Of a DNA stretch of 64,000 nucleotides, positions 23,427 through 32,128 are shown piece after piece; within the stretch, counting starts at the first letter, position 1; each line of letters starts with the position of its first letter. Made by a program: the position numbers and the translations under genes. The notes below the pieces were generated by a model that saw nothing but the letters and a program-made list of their open reading frames with translations, did not search any database and was not told where the DNA came from. Source of the stretch: Mediterraneibacter agrestimuris (GTDB lineage: Bacteria; Bacillota; Clostridia; Lachnospirales; Lachnospiraceae); contig NZ_CALPDG010000013.1 of NCBI RefSeq assembly GCF_943193195.1, positions 1 to 64,000 of the forward strand, in the 5' to 3' direction.

Positions 23427-24296
23427 ATGAACACCATCATTGAGAGAATTACGGAAGCGATAAAGGATATCCTGATCGGGCTTATTAAGTCAAGTTTGGA
23501 TAACATGTTCACGTCTGTCAATGAGCAGGTGGGAACCATAGCCGGGCAAGTGGGACAGACACCGCAGGGATGGAATGCAGGGATTTTTAATCTGATTCAG
23601 AATATATCCCAAACGGTGATTGTCCCCATTGCGGGACTGATCATCACCTTTGTCCTGTGCTATGAATTGATCACGATGGTAACACAGAAAAACAATTTCC
23701 ATGAATTTGAGACTTATAACATTTTCCTCTGGATCTTCAAAGCGTATGTAGCCATTTATCTGGTGACAAATACGTTCAATATCACGATGGCGGTCTTTGA
23801 TGTTGGCCAGCATGTGGTCAACAATGCAGCCGGGGTGATATCAGGAAACACTGCGGTGGATGCAACAGAAGCAATTACATGGATTGTGGATGCCCTGGAG
23901 GATATGGAGTTAGGGGATTTGTTCCTGCTATCCATGGAAACGATGTTGATCAGTGTTACCATGCACATTCTGTCAATTATCATTACGGTAATCTTGTACG
24001 GAAGAATGATAGAAATTTACCTTTATACTTCCATAGCACCAATTCCGTTTGCCACCATGACCAATAAGGAATGGGGCAATATCGGAAACAACTATTTAAA
24101 AGGCTTGTTCGCACTGGCATTTCAGGGATTCTTCATGATGGTCTGTGTGGGAATTTATGCAGTTTTAGTAAATGCAATGACCATATCCAGTGACCTTCAT
24201 GCAGCAATGTTTTCAGTAGCGGCTTATACCGTGATTCTTGCATTTTCATTATTCAAGACCGGAAGCCTTAGCAAATCAATATTCAATGCCCATTAG
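23427..24296 (+). CDS. VirB6/TrbL-like conjugal transfer membrane protein
   Basis: A 289-residue protein with about six membrane segments, placed between Maff2 and PrgI as is usual for the VirB6-like channel component. Segments from about residues 62-85, 100-120, 160-200 and 215-285 are hydrophobic; SIAPIPFATMTNKEWGNIG (about residues 206-224) is the most conserved stretch. ATG 23427 follows AAGAGGAG. Confidence 0.85.
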   Translation: MNTIIERITEAIKDILIGLIKSSLDNMFTSVNEQVGTIAGQVGQTPQGWNAGIFNLIQNISQTVIVPIAGLIITFVLCYELITMVTQKNNFHEFETYNIFLWIFKAYVAIYLVTNTFNITMAVFDVGQHVVNNAAGVISGNTAVDATEAITWIVDALEDMELGDLFLLSMETMLISVTMHILSIIITVILYGRMIEIYLYTSIAPIPFATMTNKEWGNIGNNYLKGLFALAFQGFFMMVCVGIYAVLVNAMTISSDLHAAMFSVAAYTVILAFSLFKTGSLSKSIFNAH

Positions 24297-24319
24297 CGGG
24301 CAGGAAAGGAGCGCATACC

Positions 24320-24784
24320 ATGGCGTATGTACCAGTACCAAAAGACCTTACCAAGGTCAAAACAAAAGTAGCGTTAAATCTGACAAAGCGGCAGCTGATT
24401 TTCTTTTCACTTGCCGCAGTTGTGGGAATTCCGTTTTATCTGGTCATGAGAAAACCAATCGGTTCCAGTATCGCAGCCATCCTGATGGTAACGATCATGC
24501 TTCCGTTTTTCTTCATGGCAATGTATGAAAAAGATGGTCTTCCCTTTGAAAAAGTGGTGGCAAATATCATTCGACAGAAGTTTATCTGTCCGGCGGTAAG
24601 ACCATATAAGACAGAGAATTTTTATCAGGAGATTTCCACACTTGTAAAAAAGGAGGGTGTGCCGGATGGCAAAAAAGACAAAGCAGGAGGCTCAGCAGGA
24701 GCGTCTGTCCCTGGCGGAAAAAAGAAACCGTCAGGAAAGAAGAAACAAAAAAAGCAGAAAAGAAAGAGAACAGGAAAAGCGTAG
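24320..24784 (+). CDS. PrgI-family protein (VirB3-like)
   Basis: A 154-residue PrgI protein: a short cytoplasmic start (VPKDLTKVKTKVALNLTKRQ), two membrane segments (about residues 28-45 and 50-70), a conserved ENIIRQKF-like helix and a strongly basic Gly/Lys-rich tail. VirB3-like proteins act with VirB4; the gene overlaps virB4 by 119 bases. ATG 24320 has AAAGGAG upstream. Confidence 0.88.
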   Translation: MAYVPVPKDLTKVKTKVALNLTKRQLIFFSLAAVVGIPFYLVMRKPIGSSIAAILMVTIMLPFFFMAMYEKDGLPFEKVVANIIRQKFICPAVRPYKTENFYQEISTLVKKEGVPDGKKDKAGGSAGASVPGGKKKPSGKKKQKKQKRKRTGKA

Positions 24785-26837
24785 GAAGAAGCAGGAACGG
24801 GACCGCAGGAAACAGAAAAACATTCCTACAACAGCACAGCAGAGTATTCCGTATATTCGGATGCTGCAGGATGGTATCTGCCAGGTGACAAAGACCTTTT
24901 TTTCCAAGACGATTCAGTTTTATGACATCAACTATCAGCTTGCTTTAAATGAGGATAAGACCACGATATTTGAGAATTATTGTGATTTCTTAAATTACTT
25001 TGATTCTTCCATCAGTGTGCAGCTGTCTTTTATCAATCAGCAGGTGGATGTGGCAGAATTTGAGAAAAGCATTGACATTCCTGATCAGAACGATGACTTC
25101 AATGCCATTCGTGAAGAGTACCGTACTATGTTGAAAAATCAGCTTTCAAAAGGAAATAATGGTCTGGTGAAGACAAAGTATATCACTTTTGGAATCGAAG
25201 CAGAAAGCCTGAAGGTGGCAAGACCAAGGCTTGAAAGAATCGAAACAGATATCTTAAACAACTTTAAGGTTCTGGGGGCACAGGCACATTCACTAAATGG
25301 TCTGGAAAGGCTGGAGATTCTATATCATGTGTTCAACCAGGATCGGATTGAACCATTTAAGTTCCAGTATAAGATGCTGCCGGAAACCGGATTAAAGACC
25401 AAAGATTTTATTGCACCGACTTCCTTTAACTTTTCCAAGAATCAGACATTTATGATGGGAAGAACGATGGGGAGTGTGAGTTACCTGCAGATTCTTGCAC
25501 CGGAGCTGACAGACCGGATGCTTGCAGACTTCCTGGATGTGGATGACAGCATCAATGTCAACATTCATATCCAGTCCATTGATCAGAGTTCAGCAATCAA
25601 AATGATCAAGAGCAAGATTTCAGATCTGGATAAGATGAAGATTGAAGAGCAGAAACGGGCGGTACGTTCCGGTTATGATATGGACGTGCTTCCATCAGAC
25701 CTTGTAACCTATGGAGAAGAGGCGAAGAATCTGCTGGAAGATCTGCAGTCCAGAAATGAGAGAATGTTCCTTGTGACAGTTCTGGTAATGAATACCGCAA
25801 AGAAGCGTCAGAAGCTGGATAATAATATTTTCCAGGTGCAGGGAATTGCACAGAAATATAACTGTTCTTTAAAACAACTGGATTATCAGCAGGAAGCAGC
25901 ACTCATGTCCTGTATTCCACTGGGAGTCAATCGAATTGAAATTCAGAGAGGGCTTACCACATCTTCAACAGCGATCTTCGTGCCATTTACGACACAGGAA
26001 CTGTTTCAGGAAGGGGAAGCTCTTTATTATGGACTGAATGCATTATCCAACAACATGATCATGGTTGATCGGAAACGTCTGAAGAACCCGAATGGACTGA
26101 TTCTTGGTACACCTGGTTCTGGTAAGTCCTTCTCAGCAAAGAGGGAAATTACAAACTGCTTCCTGATTACGGAAGACGATATCATTGTCTGTGATCCAGA
26201 AGCCGAATATTCGGCACTTGTGCAGGCACTGCATGGGCAGGTAGTTCGGGTTTCGCCAGTATCTGACCAGTATATCAATCCAATGGATCTGAACCTGAAC
26301 TATTCCGAGGAAGATAATCCACTGTCACTGAAAGCAGATTTTATTCTGTCTTTGTGTGAGCTGATTGTTGGAGGAAAGAATGGACTGGAGCCGGTAGAAA
26401 AGACCATCATTGACCGCTGTGTACGGTTAGTATATCAGGAATATCTTGCCGATCCAGTGCCGGAGAAGATGCCAATCCTGGAGGATTTATATAACCTTCT
26501 GAGAAAACAGGAAGAGCCGGAAGCACAGCGACTGGCCACTTCGTTGGAAATCTATGTTACAGGTTCTCTGAATGTATTTAATCATCAGACAAACGTGGAT
26601 ATCAATAACCGCATTGTCTGCTTTGACATCAAAGAACTGGGAAAACAGCTGAAAAAGATTGGGATGCTCGTAATCCAGGATCAGGTCTGGAACAGGGTGA
26701 CGATGAACCGTTCTGCCCATAAATCCACCCGATATTATGTGGATGAGTTCCATCTTCTCTTAAAAGAGGAGCAGACAGCAGCATATAGTGTGGAGATCTG
26801 GAAGAGATTCCGTAAATGGGGTGGTATTCCAACTGGT
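24666..26837 (+). CDS. virB4: VirB4-type ATPase, exon 1
   Basis: Residues 1-724 of a VirB4/TraE conjugation ATPase. After a basic coiled N-terminus comes the VirB4 N-domain, then Walker A (GTPGSGKS, about residues 481-488) and Walker B (YYVDEFHLLL, about residue 691). ATG 24666 has AAGGAGGGTG upstream; the frame from 24657 is not needed. The conserved WKRFRKWGGIPTG ends at 26837, where a 339-nt group I intron begins; unspliced reading stops at 26867 after ten foreign codons. The exons (2172+285 nt) join in frame to an 818-residue protein of normal length. Confidence 0.93.
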
Positions 26838-27176
26838 GAACTAGTTTGTTACTTGTTAGTCGCTTAAAGTGCAAACTATCGCCGTTCTGACTGAAACCGG
26901 CAAGTAAGTCAGAATTATCAATGCGGAAAAAAACGGGAAAGGGGTAGCGTCCTAATCCGAGTGGAAGGCTATTTATAATAAAATAGTCACACGCAACGCA
27001 TAGAGCTTGAACCTGCATAAGCAGAATATAACAGCTCCAAGAGGCCGCATTGCCAGCCGGTACGATATAAATCGTGGTAAAAAGATATGCTATGCTGAGC
27101 GTGAAATGACACGCTGATGAAAATGGGCGAAAGCCCCAGAGAGGTGGATAAAAAGCCGCCTGATAATAACAATCAG
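26838..27176 (+). ncRNA. Group I intron in virB4 (ORF-less, IA-like)
   Basis: A 339-nt insertion that follows a T and ends in G (27176), as group I introns do. Pairings in the required order: P2 26885-26892/26907-26914; P3 26919-26926/27045-27052; P4 CGGGA 26934-26938/TCCG 26956-26959; P6 GTG 26961-26963/CAC 26988-26990 with CTATTT/AAATAG above it; P7 GCATAG 26998-27003/CTATGC 27090-27095; P7.1-like hairpin 27013-27024; P8 27062-27066/27071-27075; P9 27098-27103/27110-27115; P9.1 with GAAA loop 27125-27136; P9.2 27142-27147/27156-27161. P3 and P7 interlock in the diagnostic pseudoknot. R-like CAACGCATAGAG and S-like AAGATATGC are visible. P1 (ACTGGT with GTTAGT at 26855-26860) is weak. Confidence 0.87.
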
Positions 27177-27461
27177 ATAACACAAAATATCAAAGATCTA
27201 CTGTCTTCCAGAGAGATTGAGAATATATTTGAAAATTCAGACTTCATTTATATGCTGAACCAGGCTTCCGGAGACAGGCAGATTCTGGCAAAACAGCTGA
27301 ATATCTCACCAACCCAGCTGTCCTATGTAACCAACAGTAATGAGGGTGAAGGACTTCTGTTTTATGGAAATGTCATTATCCCATTTGTAGACAGATTCCC
27401 GAAGAATTCCCTCTATAAAATCATGACAACCCGCTTGGAGGAGACTTCTGAAGCAGGTTAA
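27177..27461 (+). CDS. virB4: VirB4-type ATPase, exon 2
   Basis: The final 94 codons of virB4. It resumes with ITQNIKDLLSSREIENIFENSD and continues with NQASGDRQILAKQL, NSNEGEGLLFYG and PFVDRFP, all standard for VirB4 C-termini in Clostridia ICEs and containing motifs needed for the ATPase. The frame as read alone opens at 27117 within the intron. Continuity with exon 1 is exact at the codon level (GGT to ATA). Confidence 0.92.
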   Translation: MTQNIKDLLSSREIENIFENSDFIYMLNQASGDRQILAKQLNISPTQLSYVTNSNEGEGLLFYGNVIIPFVDRFPKNSLYKIMTTRLEETSEAG

Positions 27462-27477
27462 AACAAAGGAGAAAACA

Positions 27478-27588
27478 ATGTTACGAGCAATTTCATATGT
27501 ATTAACTTTTAGTGGCGGTGCTGTTTTTGGCATCGCTTTTCTCTGTTTATTACAGGCAGGGAAAGGGTATCCGAAGAAGGAGGAGTAA
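27478..27588 (+). CDS. Small membrane protein, DUF3789-like
   Basis: A 36-residue single-pass protein (LTFSGGAVFGIAFLCLLQAGK core) like the DUF3789 peptides found between virB4 and the cell-wall hydrolase in related ICEs. ATG 27478 follows AAAGGAG, and the stop is 4 bases before the next start. The function is unknown. Confidence 0.7.
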   Translation: MLRAISYVLTFSGGAVFGIAFLCLLQAGKGYPKKEE

Positions 27589-27591
27589 TCA

Positions 27592-30408
27592 GTGGCAGAA
27601 CAGAGAATGAAAGTCAGGGACAAGAAAGTCCAGAAAATGACCAAGGATGGTCTGGTGGAAGAAAACCTGACGGATAAATCTTCTGTTCGTGTCAGTAACC
27701 GTGCCAGTGATGTGCGGATGGGAAGAAAACAGGGGGAAAAAGAAGAAAACCTTGTGGATAAGTCTCCCCGCCAGTCTGAACGGAGTGGGAAAAATATTCG
27801 TCCCTCTGTGCAAAAATCCAGAGATGCACCGGAACTGATACGGACAGAGAAGCAAAGTGAGGATTTTGGACAAAATAGAAAGCAGCAAAACCGGAAAAGG
27901 ATTCGTGCTGAAGTCGGAAAAGAATCCAGACTTGCAGAAAAATCTGAAGCCGGACAGTCAGGGAGACTGAAAGAAAAACGTGCTGATCTATCAGAAAACA
28001 GAGGAGACAGCCGGAGAAATCAGACCGGCGGCAGCAAAAAGCCAAAACAAAAACAGCGTTTGAAATTTGCTTATGAGGAAACTGGTGCTTCTGTGAAAAA
28101 TGACAAAGATATGGAAAAATTGAACCAGATGGATACGGATGGAGTCAATTTCCGCCATCAAAAACAGAAGGAAAAAGCCAAAAAGTTTTCTTATGAGGAA
28201 GCAAAAAAGAAAAAGGAAGCTAAGCAGCATTCCAAGAAGGCACAGGTCTATCGGGCAAATGAAGGGGAAGCTCCTGGAAAGAAGAAATCCCGCTTGAAGT
28301 TTGGCGAAGGTGAATCTGTGAAAACAGAAAAAACTTCTGCTGTTAAGAAAGCAGGAAGTGCAACTTCCGTAGCATTGCACCGTGAGATCAGCAAAAATGA
28401 AGACGATAATGCGGCAGTAGAAGGTGCCCATAAGTTAGAAGAAAGTGGCGAAGGTGTTTACCGGCTGGAACAGAGAAGTGCCAGACGCAGGAAACAGAGG
28501 GCATCCAGAAAAAGAAGCAGACTTGAAAGACAGGAAGAGAAACAGACACAGGCTGCAGCCCGTCAGGAGCAGAAGAAACTGAAAAAACAGATTCAGAAGC
28601 AACAGATCAAACGGGATTATGCCAAAGCGAAGCGAAGTGAACAGACAGTAGGAACAGCTACAAAAGGTACGATTGATTATATTAAGAAGATTGGCGGTAA
28701 GGTCACCAACTTCTTTAAAGAAAACCGGAAGGTGTATATCAGTGTAGCAGTTCTGATCGGATTGATGTTTCTGATCATAACGAATGTCACGTCTTGCTCT
28801 GCAGTGTTTTTACAAAATGTGATCACTTATACCGGAACCAGTTATCTGTCATCGGATCAGGCAATCCGGGAAGCGGAACTGTATTACACACAGCTGGAAG
28901 CTAATCTGCAGGAGCGGATCAACAACATGGAATCTGAAGAACCGGGACATGAGGAATACCGATATAACATCGGACCTATTGAGCATGATCCGTTTATCCT
29001 GATCAGTTATTTGTCAGCAAAGTATGAAGAATTTACCTTTGAACAGGTAAAGCCAGAACTGGATGCTCTTTTTGCATTGCAGTATCGGTTAGAAACAGAA
29101 GCAGTCAATGAGACTGTGACAGAGACAGCAACTGTAAGAGTTGGAGAATCTTTGGGACAGGTTGTGACCAGTGGGTATTGTAACTGCCCAATTTGTTGTG
29201 GTATTTGGAGCGGAGGACCGACTGCCAGTGGAGCATATCCAACTGCCAATCATACCTTAGCGGTAGATGCTTCCAATCCGTTTGTACCAATGGGAACAAA
29301 GGTAGTTATGAATGGTGTCGAATATACTGTAGAAGATACCGGAGCTTTCGCAAGATACGGTGTACAGTTTGATGTCTATTATGACAGTCATGCGGCAGCA
29401 TCTGCACATGGACATCAAACATGGGAATGTTATCTGGCAGATGATAATGGAAGCAATGAAGTGGAAGTGACCAGGACAAGAGATGTAGATGTGCTGAATG
29501 TCACCTTAAATAGTGGAAACCTGATGTCAATCTGTCAGGACAGGCTGGGATTTTTCCAGAAAGAACTGTTCAGTGCCTACAACGATACAAAAGGCAACTT
29601 GCAGATGTTTGCAACACCGGTTGATTTTAACTGGTATTCCAGTGTGACCAGCTATTATGGATACAGGATTCATCCAATATCAGGAGCAAATCAGCTTCAT
29701 AATGGTATGGATATCGGAGCACCGGAAGGGACAAAAGTAATGGCAGGGCTGACCGGAACGGTTACAACTTCTGCTTATAACGACAGCTATGGCAATTATG
29801 TTGTGATCAAGGACAGTAAAGGCTATGAACTACGGTATGCACATTTAAGCAGCCGGAGTGTATCTGCAGGAGCATCCGTCACGAAAGGTGATGAGATAGG
29901 TCTTGTAGGAAATACTGGAAATTCCACAGGAAGCCATCTTCATATTGAACTTCTGAAAAATGGAGAGCGGTTAAACCCGATCTTTTATCTGGAAACAGGA
30001 GAAGGGGCAGGATTTGGCGGCAATGAATATACCAGTGAAGCAGCACAGCGTTTGTTAAATGAAGCAGCGAGATATCTCGGAACACCATATGTGTGGGGTG
30101 GATATTCCCCAAGTGGATTCGATTGTTCCGGATTTGTAAGCTACTGTCTGACAAACTCTGGTGTAAGGAATACAGGAAGACTAACAGCACAGGGACTGTA
30201 CAACATTTGTACACCAGTATCCCAGTCGGAGGCACAGCCGGGAGATTTGATTTTCTTTACTGGAACTTACGACGCAGGGGAGCCGGTAACGCATATCGGA
30301 ATCTATGTAGGCAATGGTCAGATGATCCATTGTGGACATCCGGTGCAGTATACGTCCATCAATTCCCCATACTGGCAGAGCCATTTCTATGGATTTGGAC
30401 GATGGTAA
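27592..30408 (+). CDS. Conjugation peptidoglycan hydrolase (3D, M23, NlpC/P60)
   Basis: A 938-residue bitopic protein. Residues 1-375 are very basic and repetitive with coiled-coil character; a membrane segment lies at about 381-399; the outside part carries a 3D-like domain (about 520-625, GYCNCPICCG to VDVYYDSH-type), an M23 LytM peptidase (about 680-800, HNGMDIGAP and GSHLHIE metal ligands) and an NlpC/P60 domain (about 820-938, Cys in FDCSGF near 843, then His in THIGIY). It should open the cell wall for the T4SS, as VirB1/CwlT do. GTG 27592 has AAGGAGGAG upstream. Three hydrolase-type domains in one protein are more than the usual two. Confidence 0.9.
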   Translation: MAEQRMKVRDKKVQKMTKDGLVEENLTDKSSVRVSNRASDVRMGRKQGEKEENLVDKSPRQSERSGKNIRPSVQKSRDAPELIRTEKQSEDFGQNRKQQNRKRIRAEVGKESRLAEKSEAGQSGRLKEKRADLSENRGDSRRNQTGGSKKPKQKQRLKFAYEETGASVKNDKDMEKLNQMDTDGVNFRHQKQKEKAKKFSYEEAKKKKEAKQHSKKAQVYRANEGEAPGKKKSRLKFGEGESVKTEKTSAVKKAGSATSVALHREISKNEDDNAAVEGAHKLEESGEGVYRLEQRSARRRKQRASRKRSRLERQEEKQTQAAARQEQKKLKKQIQKQQIKRDYAKAKRSEQTVGTATKGTIDYIKKIGGKVTNFFKENRKVYISVAVLIGLMFLIITNVTSCSAVFLQNVITYTGTSYLSSDQAIREAELYYTQLEANLQERINNMESEEPGHEEYRYNIGPIEHDPFILISYLSAKYEEFTFEQVKPELDALFALQYRLETEAVNETVTETATVRVGESLGQVVTSGYCNCPICCGIWSGGPTASGAYPTANHTLAVDASNPFVPMGTKVVMNGVEYTVEDTGAFARYGVQFDVYYDSHAAASAHGHQTWECYLADDNGSNEVEVTRTRDVDVLNVTLNSGNLMSICQDRLGFFQKELFSAYNDTKGNLQMFATPVDFNWYSSVTSYYGYRIHPISGANQLHNGMDIGAPEGTKVMAGLTGTVTTSAYNDSYGNYVVIKDSKGYELRYAHLSSRSVSAGASVTKGDEIGLVGNTGNSTGSHLHIELLKNGERLNPIFYLETGEGAGFGGNEYTSEAAQRLLNEAARYLGTPYVWGGYSPSGFDCSGFVSYCLTNSGVRNTGRLTAQGLYNICTPVSQSEAQPGDLIFFTGTYDAGEPVTHIGIYVGNGQMIHCGHPVQYTSINSPYWQSHFYGFGRW

Positions 30409-30450
30409 GAAAAAAGGGCGGCTGCATCAGCCGTCCGGAAAGGAGAAGCG

Positions 30451-30744
30451 ATGAAAAGTCTTGAAAAAGCAACGGCGGATTATGAGAAAGCCAAGGAAAA
30501 AATGGAAGCATCCAAAGCCAGATATGAAGCAGATTTAAAGCGGTTCAAGGCTGCGGAGATTGCAAAAACAGAAGCGGAAAATCTGGAAATTGTAAAAATT
30601 ATCCGTGCAATGGATATGAGTATTCCGGAATTGGAAGCTTTCAAAAAGAGAATGAAAAATGAACTGCCCGGCAGGGTAGAAATACAGAAGGAGGAAACAA
30701 GGTCTGATGATGAATTTAGAGAAGATGAAACAGAAGAAATCTAA
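30451..30744 (+). CDS. DUF4315 family protein
   Basis: A 97-residue helical, charged protein of the DUF4315 type (EKATADYEKAKEKMEASKARY, then a short KIIRAMDMSIPELEAF segment). Found next to CD1107-type genes in many Clostridia ICEs; role unknown. ATG 30451 has GGAAAGGAG upstream. The end overlaps the next gene by 38 bases. Confidence 0.85.
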   Translation: MKSLEKATADYEKAKEKMEASKARYEADLKRFKAAEIAKTEAENLEIVKIIRAMDMSIPELEAFKKRMKNELPGRVEIQKEETRSDDEFREDETEEI

Positions 30745-32128
30745 AAATAGCGTGAAAAAAGGATTGCTTGCAGCAACGACATTTCTTTGCCTGACAACAC
30801 CTTTGCTCCAGACACAGACTGCTTATGCAGCTGAAAATACCACACCTGCAATCACGATTGAGAAACCGGATGGCTGGAAACAGGGAGAAACAACCATTGC
30901 TGTCACGGTAGATGCCAGTCATATGCCGGAAGGATTCTCAATAGCAAAAATTGAAGCAAAAGCAGGAAAAGATGGAAGCTGGCAGGATGTAACCGGAAGC
31001 GGAAGTATCACGATCACTGGAAATCAGACAGTGTATGTGCGTGTGACAGATGGTGAGGGGAAGGTCTATGAGCAGAATCGCTCTATTAAGTGTTATGACA
31101 CGGAAAAGCCGACACTCTCTGCTTCTCTGACAGATGGTGTGCTGACGATTCAGGGGAATGATACAGTATCAGGGATTACTGCGGTAACAGTTAATGGCAC
31201 CACTTATACAGATCTGAAGGATGGAATGCTGAGAGTGCAGCTGACACAGAAAGATTTTACAACAAAACAGATTGAAATCACGGTAACAGATGGTGCCGGA
31301 AATACTTCTGAGAAGTATGTACTGCAGAATCCTTATTATGAATGGGCAAAGAAGCAGGCAGAAAAACAGAAATCTTCCAGTGACAGCAATGGTGCAATGG
31401 CAACTACGACCAGTGCAGATGCAACGGGGACTGAAAAAACAACGACTTCTCCGCTTCCGCAGGATGCACAGGCTTCTGAGCCGACAGATGCAAAAGGAAC
31501 CGTGGATGATCGGACAGTAACAGGTATTGAGGAACAGCTTAATAAAGAAGGCGAGACGGCAGAAGCCGTTACCAAAACAGCTACGGAAGGCACAAAAGAG
31601 TTTTATACCATTTCAACGAAGAGTGGTAAGATTTTCTATTTGATTATTGACAATTCAAAATCTCAGGATAATGTGTATTTCCTTACCGAAGTCAGTGAGA
31701 AAGATCTGATGAACTTCACACTTTCTGATTCAGTGACACTTCCGGAAGTAGATACTGTTTATGCAGAACCAGAGAAAAAAGCAGAGGAAGAAAAATCGGA
31801 AACGACAGAGTCAGCCGAGAAAGATAAGGTAGAGGATGAAATCCAGATGCCAGAAGATAAAAGCCCGTTTGGAACGTATCTTTTGATTGCACTGGTTGCA
31901 GTCGGAGCTGCGGCAGGAGGATATTATTTCAAAGTCTATAAACCAAAGCATGAATATGATGACGAAGATGAGATGGAAGAGGATGAAGATGAATCCGAAG
32001 ATTCAGAGTCAGAAAAACGGGAAGTAGACGATGCAGATGAGCAGGAAGAAAGTGCAGAACCGGAAATCCTGAGAGATGAAGATTTTAATGATGATGTACT
32101 GGAAGATGAAGAAGAGGAGCAGGAGTAA
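30707..32128 (+). CDS. CD1107-type mobile element surface protein (DUF4366)
   Basis: A 473-residue exported, membrane-anchored protein. A signal peptide (about residues 18-42, ending TAYAAE) precedes two Ig-like regions, a Thr/Ser-rich linker, a DUF4366-like segment (EFYTISTKSGKIFYLIIDN, about 300-318), one membrane span (about 386-406) and a highly acidic cytoplasmic tail of about 65 residues. In this family the extracellular part probably helps mating contacts. Start ATG 30707 (or 30710/30722) follows GGAGG. The stop is immediately followed by topB. Confidence 0.85.
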   Translation: MMNLEKMKQKKSKNSVKKGLLAATTFLCLTTPLLQTQTAYAAENTTPAITIEKPDGWKQGETTIAVTVDASHMPEGFSIAKIEAKAGKDGSWQDVTGSGSITITGNQTVYVRVTDGEGKVYEQNRSIKCYDTEKPTLSASLTDGVLTIQGNDTVSGITAVTVNGTTYTDLKDGMLRVQLTQKDFTTKQIEITVTDGAGNTSEKYVLQNPYYEWAKKQAEKQKSSSDSNGAMATTTSADATGTEKTTTSPLPQDAQASEPTDAKGTVDDRTVTGIEEQLNKEGETAEAVTKTATEGTKEFYTISTKSGKIFYLIIDNSKSQDNVYFLTEVSEKDLMNFTLSDSVTLPEVDTVYAEPEKKAEEEKSETTESAEKDKVEDEIQMPEDKSPFGTYLLIALVAVGAAAGGYYFKVYKPKHEYDDEDEMEEDEDESEDSESEKREVDDADEQEESAEPEILRDEDFNDDVLEDEEEEQE

